NCBI RefSeq assembly: GCF_900141915.1
Contig: NZ_FQZG01000031.1
Span: 1-43,219, forward strand
Reading direction: 5' to 3'
Origin: Tessaracoccus bendigoensis DSM 12906
GTDB taxonomy: Bacteria > Actinomycetota > Actinomycetes > Propionibacteriales > Propionibacteriaceae
DNA length: 43,219 nucleotides
Position 1 is the stretch's first letter. Each line of letters starts with the position of its first letter. Under the pieces are notes generated by a model. The model searched no databases. It had not been told where the DNA came from and was given only the letters and a program-made list of their open reading frames with translations. Below, one piece after another: positions 25,504 to 32,626 of the stretch. The position numbers and the translations under genes are program-made.

Positions 25504-25521
25504 TGACGGAAGGGTTAAACC

Positions 25522-25872
25522 GTGACCAACAAACTGATCCAGGAACTGGACAAGGCGTCGCTGCGCGACGACATCCCGGAGTTCCGCGCCGGTGACAGCG
25601 TCCGTGTCCACGTACGCGTCATCGAAGGCAACCGGTCCCGCGTCCAGGTGTTCGCAGGCGTCGTCATCGCCCGCAACGCCGGCGGTATCCAGGAAGCATT
25701 CACCGTCCGCAAGGTGAGCTTCGGCGTCGGCGTCGAGCGCACCTACCCCCTGCATTCCCCGATCATCGAGAAGATCGAGGTGGAGCGTCGTGGCGACGTG
25801 CGTCGCGCCAAGCTCTACTACCTGCGTGGGCTTCGGGGCAAGGCCGCCAAGATCAAGGAAAAGCGCGTCTGA
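25522..25872 (+). CDS. rplS: 50S ribosomal protein bL19
   Basis: Ribosomal protein at the 30S-50S interface, 116 residues, full length. Clear family motifs: [42 protein letters not shown] and the basic C-terminus [25 protein letters not shown] start with GGAAGGG about 9 bases upstream. It has its own leader after the sdhCAB terminator and is itself followed by a hairpin terminator. Confidence 0.98.
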   Translation: MTNKLIQELDKASLRDDIPEFRAGDSVRVHVRVIEGNRSRVQVFAGVVIARNAGGIQEAFTVRKVSFGVGVERTYPLHSPIIEKIEVERRGDVRRAKLYYLRGLRGKAAKIKEKRV

Positions 25873-25892
25873 ATCGCGCCAACGCTTCATTG

Positions 25893-25935
25893 ACCGCCGG
25901 GTCGACTTCCGAGTCGCCCGGCGGTTCCTCTTCTT
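25893..25935 (+). terminator. Intrinsic terminator after rplS
   Basis: ACCGCCGGGTCGACT pairs with AGTCGCCCGGCGGT (14 bp with a single bulged T), around a 4-base loop, followed by the pyrimidine-rich TCCTCTTCTT. Confidence 0.8.
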
Positions 25936-25995
25936 GGGGCGTTGTGGCGCGCGGCGGTATGCTCAGCAGAGTCGAATCAACCCGAAGGAATGCCC

Positions 25996-26775
25996 GTGGA
26001 ATCCGCCGCACCCGATCAGCCCGTCGAGGCGACATCCGAGGGAAGGCCGGGGCTTGGTAGACGAGCGCTCGGCTGGCTGACCGAGGGTGTGCTGATCGTG
26101 GTCGGTGCTGTTGTGATCGCCACGCTGCTCCGCACGTTCGTCGGTCAGATGTTCGTCATCCCTTCTGGGTCGATGCAGAACACGCTCCAGATTCAGGACA
26201 GGGTTCTGGTGGCCAAGTTCGGAGGGTTCCAGCGTGGTGATGTCGTGGTGTTCGAAGACCCTGGGAGTTGGCTGATACCTTCCCCGCCGGTGACGAACAA
26301 GGTCCAGATCGCGCTTGAGTTCATCGGGGTGCTCCCCAACTCGGGTACCGAGCACCTGATCAAGCGGGTCATCGGGATGCCCGGGGACCACGTCCGGGTA
26401 GCCGACGACGGCAGGATCGAGGTCAACGGGGTCGAGCTCGACGAGTCGTCCTATCTCTACTCCGAGGGTGGGGTGACGGTGGCTCCCGCGAACGTGCCGT
26501 TCGACATCGTCGTGCCCAAGGACCGGATCTTCGTGATGGGCGATCACCGCAATGAGTCGAACGACTCGCGCTGCCGACTCGCCAACGTCTCAGCCTCACC
26601 GGGGGCCAGCGCCTTCGTGCCCGTCGAGAAGGTCGTCGGTGCTGCCGTGGCCATCGTTTCGCCCCTCGACAGGCTCGCCACATTCAACGTTCCCGAGACT
26701 TTCGAGGCCGTTCCCGACCCGACTGAGCCGGCCCCGGATGAGCCCGACCTAATCCACGTGGAGCCTGGCTGCTGA
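25996..26775 (+). CDS. lepB: Signal peptidase I
   Basis: Type I signal peptidase, 259 residues, which removes Sec/Tat signal peptides on the outer face of the membrane. A single N-terminal transmembrane helix at about 28-48 is followed by box B VIPSGSM (nucleophile Ser59) and DRVLVAKF. The general-base Lys, near residue 123, lies in HLIKRVIGMPGD. The box E sequence is MGDHRNESNDSR. The C-terminal tail is Pro/Glu-rich. GTG 25996 is preferred because AAGGA sits 6 bases upstream; the in-frame ATG at 25990 directly abuts that site. It starts a six-gene run ending at dprA, and its stop overlaps rnhB by one base. Confidence 0.95.
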   Translation: MESAAPDQPVEATSEGRPGLGRRALGWLTEGVLIVVGAVVIATLLRTFVGQMFVIPSGSMQNTLQIQDRVLVAKFGGFQRGDVVVFEDPGSWLIPSPPVTNKVQIALEFIGVLPNSGTEHLIKRVIGMPGDHVRVADDGRIEVNGVELDESSYLYSEGGVTVAPANVPFDIVVPKDRIFVMGDHRNESNDSRCRLANVSASPGASAFVPVEKVVGAAVAIVSPLDRLATFNVPETFEAVPDPTEPAPDEPDLIHVEPGC

Positions 26776-27446
26776 TGATTCGCCCGGGCCGAGGTGCCTA
26801 CGGTTATGAAAGGGCTCTGGCGAGGGCAGGGCTTGGCCCGGTCGCCGGGGCCGATGAGGCGGGCCGCGGAGCGTGCGCAGGGCCGCTGGTCGCGGCGGCG
26901 ACCATCCTCGATCCGGCCAGACCGATTCAGGGGCTCGACGACTCGAAGGCACTGAGCGCGGTCGCGAGAGAACGACTGTACGAACAGATCCAGAGGCGGG
27001 CCGTCGCCGTGGCCGTGGCGATCGTCGGGCCGGAGGAGTGCGATGCACTGGGCATGCACCAGGCAGATCTGCACGGTCTCCGGCGCGCGGTCGGCAGGCT
27101 TGAGGTCGCCGCCGGATTCGTGATCACCGACGGCTTTCCCGTGGACGGCCTCGGCGCCCCTGGGCTGGCGATGTGGAAGGGCGACAAGGTCGCAGCGTGT
27201 GTCTCTGCCGCATCGATCGTCGCCAAGGTCACCAGGGACCAGATCATGACACGCTACGACGAGACCTACCCGGAATACGGTTTCGCCGTCCACAAGGGAT
27301 ACTGCACCGCTGCCCACCAACAGGCACTGGAGGCAGCGGGCCCGAGCCGCATCCATCGTTGGTGCTTCGACAACGTCGCCAGGCTGGCGCCCGGCGGGCG
27401 GGACTCGCTGACCGTCTTGCGGGGGGATAGAGTTGGGGAACCATGA
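26775..27446 (+). CDS. rnhB: Ribonuclease HII
   Basis: RNase HII, 223 residues, which cuts RNA-DNA hybrids and starts ribonucleotide excision repair. The active-site DEAGRG is at residues 27-32, with LDDSKALS near 55, a conserved VITDGFPV Asp, and the family SIVAKVTRDQIM followed by DETYPEYGFAVHKGY. The start overlaps the lepB stop (TGATG), and the end overlaps the DUF2469 gene as ATGA. This tight packing indicates a shared transcript. Soluble and cytoplasmic. Confidence 0.95.
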   Translation: MIRPGRGAYGYERALARAGLGPVAGADEAGRGACAGPLVAAATILDPARPIQGLDDSKALSAVARERLYEQIQRRAVAVAVAIVGPEECDALGMHQADLHGLRRAVGRLEVAAGFVITDGFPVDGLGAPGLAMWKGDKVAACVSAASIVAKVTRDQIMTRYDETYPEYGFAVHKGYCTAAHQQALEAAGPSRIHRWCFDNVARLAPGGRDSLTVLRGDRVGEP

Positions 27447-27763
27447 GTGCCGATGACCTTGAACAGTATGAGAGCAAGCTCGAGCTCGACCTGTACCGCG
27501 AGTACAAGGACGTGGTCGGCATCTTCACCTACGCCGTGGAAACGGAGCGTCGCTTCTACCTCTGCAACGCTGTCGACCTCAAGGTCCGCACCGAGGGCGG
27601 TGACGTCTACTACGAGGTGTCCATGGGCGATGCCTGGGTATGGGACATGTATCGCCCTGCCCGGTTCGTGAAGTCGGCCAAGGTGCTGACGTTCCGTGAC
27701 GTCTCCATCGAGGAGATCGTGCATTCAGACCTTGAGGTGCCAGATTCCGACGCCCGAAACTGA
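27443..27763 (+). CDS. DUF2469 family protein
   Basis: A 106-residue actinobacterial conserved protein of the DUF2469 family. It has the characteristic SADDLEQYESKLELDLYREYKDVV start, ETERRFYLCNAVDLKVR, and YYEVSMGDAWVWDMYRPARFVKSAKVLTFRDV. Function is not established. It is almost always found next to rnhB and yraN, as here, with an ATGA overlap at its start. No membrane helix. Confidence 0.92.
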   Translation: MSADDLEQYESKLELDLYREYKDVVGIFTYAVETERRFYLCNAVDLKVRTEGGDVYYEVSMGDAWVWDMYRPARFVKSAKVLTFRDVSIEEIVHSDLEVPDSDARN

Positions 27764-27805
27764 CATCCGGGGCGAACTGCCCTGTGGATTGATGCAATAG
27801 GCCGT

Positions 27806-27832
27806 CTCCACCCGCGGATCATTTGGGTGGAG
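27806..27832 (+). promoter_or_regulatory. Hairpin covering the yraN ribosome binding site
   Basis: CTCCACCC (27806-27813) pairs with GGGTGGAG (27825-27832) across an 11-base loop. The right arm overlaps the GGAGGTGGAG Shine-Dalgarno region before the ATG at 27842, so it could hold translation down until unfolded or until DUF2469 translation passes. Confidence 0.45.
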
Positions 27833-27841
27833 GTGGAGTTG

Positions 27842-28213
27842 ATGGTCAATTCGAATCAGCGCTTCGGACGGCGTGGCGAGGACAAGGCGGCACAGTTCCT
27901 GGAGTCCCTCGGCTGGGTGATCCTGGCGCGGAACTGGACCTGCAGTGAGGGCGAGGTCGACATCGTGGCGCACGACCCGGATGCGGATGCGCTCGTGGTC
28001 GTGGAGGTTAAGACAAGGTCTGGTATCGGCTACGGGTCGCCGTTGGAGACGATCACGTTCGCCAAGGTGCTGCGGCTCAGGCAGCTGGCGGCGATCTATG
28101 CCCGCCTGAAGGGCGGCCGCACGAGGCTGCTACGGGTGGACGCGATCGGTATCGTGTGGCCGCCGGGCGGCCAATGCGAACTGGTCCACGCCCGCGGAAT
28201 CGAGGAACTGTGA
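27842..28213 (+). CDS. yraN: YraN-family (UPF0102) nuclease-like protein
   Basis: A 123-residue protein of the UPF0102/YraN family with an endonuclease-like fold. The pattern RFGRRGEDKAAQFLESLGWVILARNW, GEVDIVAHD and VVVEVKTRSGIGYG carries the Glu, Asp and E-x-K residues of PD-(D/E)XK nucleases. Its exact substrate is not established. ATG 27842 is chosen over the in-frame GTG at 27827 because GGAGG lies between them. The stop overlaps comM as GTGA, and the yraN-comM-dprA order is typical of actinobacteria. Confidence 0.92.
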   Translation: MVNSNQRFGRRGEDKAAQFLESLGWVILARNWTCSEGEVDIVAHDPDADALVVVEVKTRSGIGYGSPLETITFAKVLRLRQLAAIYARLKGGRTRLLRVDAIGIVWPPGGQCELVHARGIEEL

Positions 28214-29742
28214 GGGCCTCGGCCTGGTCGGTGGCGCTCACCGGGATCGAAGGCGTTGTCGTCGAGGTCGAAGCGGCCAAGGGTGGTGGGCTGCCCCGGA
28301 CGCAACTGGTCGGGCTGCCTGACAAGTCGCTGAGCGAGGCAAAGGACCGGGTGAAGGCTGCCGTGAGGGCCTTCGACCTGCCCTGGCCTCCGCAACTGAT
28401 CACCATCAACCTGTCGCCAGCCAACCTGCCGAAGGCAGGCTCCCACTATGACGTCGCCATTGCGGTGGCCGCCATCGCGGCAGAGGGCGGGATCAGGCCC
28501 GGCCTGCTGGGGAAGACGGTGCTGTTCGGTGAATTGAGCCTCGACGGCCGCATCCGCAATGTCCGCGGCGTGTTGCCAGCCATGCTCGCCGCAGCCAGGG
28601 CCGGATTCGAGTGTGCCATCGTCCCGAGCGCGCAAACCGATGAGGCCGAACTGGTGCCAGGGCTGACCGTGTGGGGTGCCGGGCGGATCGACGAGGTGGT
28701 CTCGATCCTGGCGGGCGTCCCCGTCGCGCAGCCGACCGAATCGGCCGCGAGTTCGTCGCTACCACCGGTCGAGGCCACCGCCTACGTGCCCGACCTGGCC
28801 GAGGTGGTCGGGCACGAGACGGGGAGATTCGCACTGGAAGTCGCCGCGGCTGGGCGCCACCACCTCTTCCTGCACGGGCCACCCGGAGTGGGAAAGACGA
28901 TGTTGGCGTCCCGTCTGCCCACGTTGCTACCTGCGCTCACGAACGAAGAGTCGCTTGAGGTGTCGGCGATCCATTCGCTGGCGGGTCACCAACTCTCGGG
29001 GCTGATCAGCCGTCCCCCGTATGCCGATCCTCACCATTCGGTGACCCCGGTGGCCTTGCTCGGTGGTGGATCGGGAGAGTTGAAGCCTGGCGCGATCTCT
29101 CTGGCCCACCGCGGGGTGCTCTTCCTCGACGAGTGCCCGGACTTCGGCCCGAAACTGGATGCGTTGCGTACCCCGTTGGAGAACGGGACGATCACTATCA
29201 GCCGGGCGCGGGCGAGCGCCCTGTTTCCGGCCCGGTTCCAGTTGGTACTGGCTGCAAATCCGTGTCCATGCGGGATGTTCGGCGTGGCAGGTGCCGACTG
29301 CCGTTGCGACAGCGTCAAGGTGCGCCGGTACCGCGAACGCATCAGCGGGCCCATCCTGGACCGGATCGACATCCGTCACCAGATGCTCGGCGCGAACCGC
29401 GTCCTGATGGATGTGGCAGGCACGCCACCCGAGTCGAGCGCTGTGGTCGCGGCCAGGGTGGCGGAGGCGCGGCAACGGCAACGTCACCGGCTCGCGGATA
29501 CTCCGTGGGCGACCAACGGGGAGGTAGCCGGTCCCTATCTCAGGAAAGGTCTGCCGTTGCCCAATGATCTCTCGATCCTGAACGGGGCCTTGGAACGTGG
29601 CGCGCTGAGCCTCAGAGGGGTCGACAAGGTTCTTCGTGTTGCCTGGACGCTGGCAGACCTCTCGGGGCACGACCGGGTCGGTCCTCTCGAGTTGAGGGTC
29701 GCGTTGCGGCTGCGGCAGGGCGACCAGCCTCAGGCGGCGTGA
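28210..29742 (+). CDS. comM: YifB/ComM-family Mg chelatase-like AAA+ ATPase
   Basis: A 510-residue AAA+ protein. In naturally transformable bacteria ComM is a hexameric helicase that promotes branch migration during recombination of taken-up DNA. An N-terminal Lon-protease-like domain (1-170; GLPDKSLSEAKDRVKAA, GELSLDGRIRNVRGV) precedes the Mg-chelatase AAA+ core. The core has Walker A GPPGVGKT near 223, Walker B GVLFLDECPDF near 302, and a Cys-rich insert NPCPCGMFGVAGADCRC near 353. The C-terminal Mg_chelatase_C helices end the protein. GTG at 28210 overlaps yraN, and the stop overlaps dprA by GTGA. The pairing with dprA suggests a DNA-processing module. Confidence 0.95.
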   Translation: MRASAWSVALTGIEGVVVEVEAAKGGGLPRTQLVGLPDKSLSEAKDRVKAAVRAFDLPWPPQLITINLSPANLPKAGSHYDVAIAVAAIAAEGGIRPGLLGKTVLFGELSLDGRIRNVRGVLPAMLAAARAGFECAIVPSAQTDEAELVPGLTVWGAGRIDEVVSILAGVPVAQPTESAASSSLPPVEATAYVPDLAEVVGHETGRFALEVAAAGRHHLFLHGPPGVGKTMLASRLPTLLPALTNEESLEVSAIHSLAGHQLSGLISRPPYADPHHSVTPVALLGGGSGELKPGAISLAHRGVLFLDECPDFGPKLDALRTPLENGTITISRARASALFPARFQLVLAANPCPCGMFGVAGADCRCDSVKVRRYRERISGPILDRIDIRHQMLGANRVLMDVAGTPPESSAVVAARVAEARQRQRHRLADTPWATNGEVAGPYLRKGLPLPNDLSILNGALERGALSLRGVDKVLRVAWTLADLSGHDRVGPLELRVALRLRQGDQPQAA

Positions 29743-30854
29743 TGTTGGGCGAACGGGAGGCGCGGATGGCGCTGGCGGGGCTTGAGTCGTTGGGGGCGAT
29801 CGGGTTTGCGAAGGCGTTGGCGGAGTTCGGCCCGGTTGACCTGTGGGATGGATTCGTCGGTCAAGCGGAGACGACTACCTGGGGCCGGAAGGCGGCGGCG
29901 CTCGATCTGGACGGGCTGCGGCGTGCGACAGATGCGTGTGGGGCGAGGTTCCTCATTCCCGGTGACGCTGAGTGGCCTGTGGGCCTGAGTGACCTCGACC
30001 GGGTGCAGGTCGCGCAGCAGGGCGGCCAGCCGGTCGGCCTTTGGGCGATAGGGGAGCAGCTCAATCAGCTGGATACTGCCGTCGCGGTGGTCGGTGCCAG
30101 GGCGGCGAGCGGCTATGGCGAGCAGGTAGCCCTGACGCTGGCGGCTGATCTGGCTGCGGCCGGGCACGTGGTGGTGTCTGGGATGGCGTTCGGGATCGAC
30201 GGGGCGGCCCATCGGGGCGCCTTGGGCGTCGGAGGCCGGTCGGTGGCGGTGGTGGCGTGCGGTGTGGATGAGCCCTATCCATCTGCGCATCGGCAGCTTG
30301 CGGCCGCGCTGGCCGAGACCGGCAGCATCGTCTCCGAGTTGCCGCCCGGGCTACGGCCGACGAGGTATGCGTTCCTGGCCCGCAACAGGATCATCGCGGC
30401 TCTCTCATCCGCGGTTGTGGTGGTGGAGGCCGCGTTGCGGTCGGGGGCGAAGAACACCGCCTCTTGGGCGAGTGCGCTGGGTCGACCGTTGTTTGCGGTG
30501 CCAGGGCCGGTGACCTCCTCGCTGTCCGCTACACCGCACCGACTGATCCGTGATGGTGAGGCGATCTTGTGTGCCGGTGCCGCCGATGTCGAGTCTGTGC
30601 TCGCCCCTCTTGGCAGCTTGCCCGAGGCGGAGTCGAGGGGGGAGCAGCGTCCTGTAGATCGGCTTTCGCCTGGCTTGTTCGAGATACGGGAGGCGGTGCT
30701 GCCGGGGGAGGAGGTCGTCTTTTCGCAGTTGTGTGCGCGGACTGGTCAGCCGGTGCTGGAGGCGTTGGCCAATGCGGCGGAGTTGGTGGAGTTGGGCTGG
30801 TTGGAGGAGTTGGCGGACGGCCGTTTCCGGTTACCCCGGCGCCCGGCGGGTTGA
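29739..30854 (+). CDS. dprA: DNA-processing protein DprA
   Basis: DprA (Smf), 371 residues, which loads RecA on incoming single-stranded DNA in transformable bacteria. A helical N-terminal segment (1-80) is followed by the Rossmann-like core VAVVGARAASGYGEQ, VVSGMAFGIDGAAHRGAL, VACGVDEPYPSAH, SELPPGLRP, FLARNRIIAALS, RSGAKNTASWA and PGPVTSSLSA. A short C-terminal winged helix reads TGQPVLEALANAAELVELGWLEEL. The start is GTG 29739 overlapping comM, or ATG 29742 just after. It ends at a bidirectional hairpin shared with the next gene on the other strand. Confidence 0.95.
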   Translation: MMLGEREARMALAGLESLGAIGFAKALAEFGPVDLWDGFVGQAETTTWGRKAAALDLDGLRRATDACGARFLIPGDAEWPVGLSDLDRVQVAQQGGQPVGLWAIGEQLNQLDTAVAVVGARAASGYGEQVALTLAADLAAAGHVVVSGMAFGIDGAAHRGALGVGGRSVAVVACGVDEPYPSAHRQLAAALAETGSIVSELPPGLRPTRYAFLARNRIIAALSSAVVVVEAALRSGAKNTASWASALGRPLFAVPGPVTSSLSATPHRLIRDGEAILCAGAADVESVLAPLGSLPEAESRGEQRPVDRLSPGLFEIREAVLPGEEVVFSQLCARTGQPVLEALANAAELVELGWLEELADGRFRLPRRPAG

Positions 30855-30863
30855 GTATGAGCT

Positions 30864-30891
30864 GCCGAGGGGCCCGCTTGGGCCCCTCGGC
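30864..30891. terminator. Bidirectional hairpin between dprA and the DUF4430-like gene
   Basis: A perfect 12-bp stem (GCCGAGGGGCCC and GGGCCCCTCGGC) with a GCTT loop lies between two convergent genes. There is no T-run on either side. Confidence 0.75.
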
Positions 30892-30897
30892 CGTGGC

Positions 30898-31566
30898 TCA
30901 GTTGCCGGAGCTGGGGAGCCCAGGCCTGTTCGGGCGTGTGGGTTTCGTGGTCGGCGTGCTGGAAGCCGTCGGTGAGACGCTCGCGGTGGCGGTGGGTGTC
31001 ATCGTCGGGGTGGCCGATGGGGTGGCGGTGGCCGATGGGGTGGCGGTGGCCGTCGGGGTAGGTGACGGAGTTTCGGTGGGCGTCTCGGGGGTGAACGGAT
31101 CGGTCAGCGGGGGATGGGTGCTCTCCTCGCCCTGGGTCCAGTCATCCTGGAGCACCCACGCAAGCACATCGCCGCCGAACAGGGGCAACGAGGTCGCGCC
31201 CAACTGTGCGAAGTCCCAGAGCAGGCCTTCGTCATCATCCGGGCCGGCGTAGGTCCAGATCGACCACCACTCGGGATCGATGGCCTCGCGGTTGTCGACG
31301 CTGCTCACCCAGCCGCCTTCTTCGACGAAGTCGATGCCCGCACTCTCCATGGCGTCGATGGCGTATTCGAACTCGGTCGCGCAACCGCCGGTGACCACGT
31401 CGTCGTGCTCTACGTGGACCCAGACGTATCCGGCGTCGACGCAGTCGGTGGCGTTGTCCGGGACGTCTGCCTTGGCGCTGAGGGGTGTGAAGGCGAGCAG
31501 GAGAGCGGCCGCCACGGGGGCGGCGATGGCCGCGGACCTGGCGGCGGTCTTTCTGGATAGGAGCAT
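30898..31566 (-). CDS. Secreted DUF4430-like protein with Thr/Pro stalk and abrupt LPSSG terminus
   Basis: A 222-residue exported protein. A signal peptide (1-30, basic start then AAIAAPVAAALLLAF, cleavage near AKA-D) is followed by a compact domain of about 120 residues. That domain reads DCVDAGYVWVHVE, GGCATEFEYAIDAMESAG, GGWVSSVDN and WWSIWTYAGP. It resembles the DUF4430/transcobalamin C-terminal-like fold, tentatively. A long Thr/Pro/Ser/Ala stalk ends RPNRPGLPSSGN. LPSSG looks like an LPXTG-type sorting signal, but the hydrophobic helix and basic tail that should follow are absent: the stop is one codon later and a terminator hairpin lies just beyond. The ATG at 31566 is chosen for the signal peptide; the open frame upstream to 31785 is not hydrophobic. 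Confidence 0.75.
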   Translation of the reverse strand: MLLSRKTAARSAAIAAPVAAALLLAFTPLSAKADVPDNATDCVDAGYVWVHVEHDDVVTGGCATEFEYAIDAMESAGIDFVEEGGWVSSVDNREAIDPEWWSIWTYAGPDDDEGLLWDFAQLGATSLPLFGGDVLAWVLQDDWTQGEESTHPPLTDPFTPETPTETPSPTPTATATPSATATPSATPTMTPTATASVSPTASSTPTTKPTRPNRPGLPSSGN

Positions 31567-31587
31567 GGCTTTCGGCACTGACCTTTC

Positions 31588-31627
31588 GATTGGTTGCTCC
31601 TGGGGAACGGCCAATCCGTGCCCCAGG
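31588..31627 (-). promoter_or_regulatory. Alternative hairpins in the leader of the DUF4430-like gene
   Basis: CCTGGGG (31599-31605) and CCCCAGG (31621-31627), with an inner ACGG/CCGT, form one strong hairpin. Its loop CCAATC (31611-31616) can instead pair with GATTGG at 31588-31593, so the two structures compete. They lie 22-61 bases upstream of the minus-strand ATG. The rest of the 400-base gap to the HAD gene (31628-31966) holds no gene that I can support. A TAGGCT box at 31931-31936 is a possible -10 for the HAD gene. Confidence 0.4.
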
Positions 31628-31966
31628 TGGTTCACATTCCCGAACGCGGGAGACCGGTACGGTTGGGGTTTAGGCGGATGCCGATGGCGATGGTTCCCTC
31701 GGTCACGATCGCTGCCACAAGCGGGGTGATCGCGCTGATGCATCGGTGCATTGGGAGCCTTTACGTTTCTGACTGATCCGCGCATCCTTGGGCATCCGCT
31801 GGCGCGACGGAAGATGATCTTCTGCTGTGCGAGCGATGGTCCGACTCCCCGAATCCGGGATCACGGTTGCGCGACAGTTCCGGGATCCAACCGGATTCAG
31901 CCGCTCGACATCGTCACCTTATCGCAGGGCTAGGCTGTGGAGCCAAACCGACGAAGGGAACGCTGA

Positions 31967-32626
31967 ATGCCTGCCATTGTGTTCGACCTGGACGGGACGC
32001 TCGTCGACACCGAGTCGCAATGGGATGTCGTGCGGCGTGCACTCGCCCGCGAGGCCGGGATCCCCTGGCCCGAGGGCGCGACGCAGGCCATGATGGGGAT
32101 GAGCACTCCCGAATGGGGCGCCTATCTCGCCGAGGTGGTCGGCTTCCCCTACGGGCCCGAGGAATCCGCGAGGCGCACCATCGCGGGCATGGTCGAGCAC
32201 TACCGTGAAGGGGTCGCGCTGCTGCCCGGAGCGCTGGACGCCGTGCACCGGATGGCCGAGCGCTACCCCTTGGCGATCGCCAGTTCCTCGCCGCGGCTGC
32301 TCATCGACACGTTCCTCGATGTGATGGGTCTGACAGACGTCATCCGCGTCAGCGTCTCCACCGAGGAAGTCGAGCGCGGTAAGCCGGCCCCCGACGGCTT
32401 CCTACGTGCCTGTGATCTGTTGGGGGTTGCCCCAACTGCCGCGGTCGCCGTCGAGGATTCGACCAACGGCATCGCCTCGGCGCTGGCCGCCGGCATGGCG
32501 GTGGTGGTCGTGCCTCCGCACTTCCACCCACCGTCTGCCGAGGTGCTCAGCCTGACCACCGTCATCGACTCGCTCGACGACCTCACTCATGAACTGGTGG
32601 ACGGAATCACTCCAGCCGCCACGTGA
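31967..32626 (+). CDS. HAD-superfamily phosphatase/phosphomutase-like hydrolase
   Basis: A 219-residue haloacid dehalogenase-superfamily enzyme of the beta-phosphoglucomutase/GS1-like type with a helical cap after motif I. Motif I FDLDGTLVD has nucleophile Asp7 and Asp9. Motif II is ASSSPR, the motif III Lys is in RGKPAPDGF, and motif IV is VEDSTNGIASA. The ATG is preceded by GAAGGGA. The last 20 bases overlap the 3' end of the minus-strand PEP carboxykinase candidate. Substrate cannot be assigned; sugar phosphates are common for this branch. Confidence 0.9.
   Translation: MPAIVFDLDGTLVDTESQWDVVRRALAREAGIPWPEGATQAMMGMSTPEWGAYLAEVVGFPYGPEESARRTIAGMVEHYREGVALLPGALDAVHRMAERYPLAIASSSPRLLIDTFLDVMGLTDVIRVSVSTEEVERGKPAPDGFLRACDLLGVAPTAAVAVEDSTNGIASALAAGMAVVVVPPHFHPPSAEVLSLTTVIDSLDDLTHELVDGITPAAT

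Noticed and set aside
31567-31800. Cobalamin or cyclic di-AMP riboswitch upstream of the DUF4430-like gene
   Set aside because: Considered because the protein resembles a transcobalamin-type fold, but the conserved boxes of these riboswitches were not found by eye on either strand.
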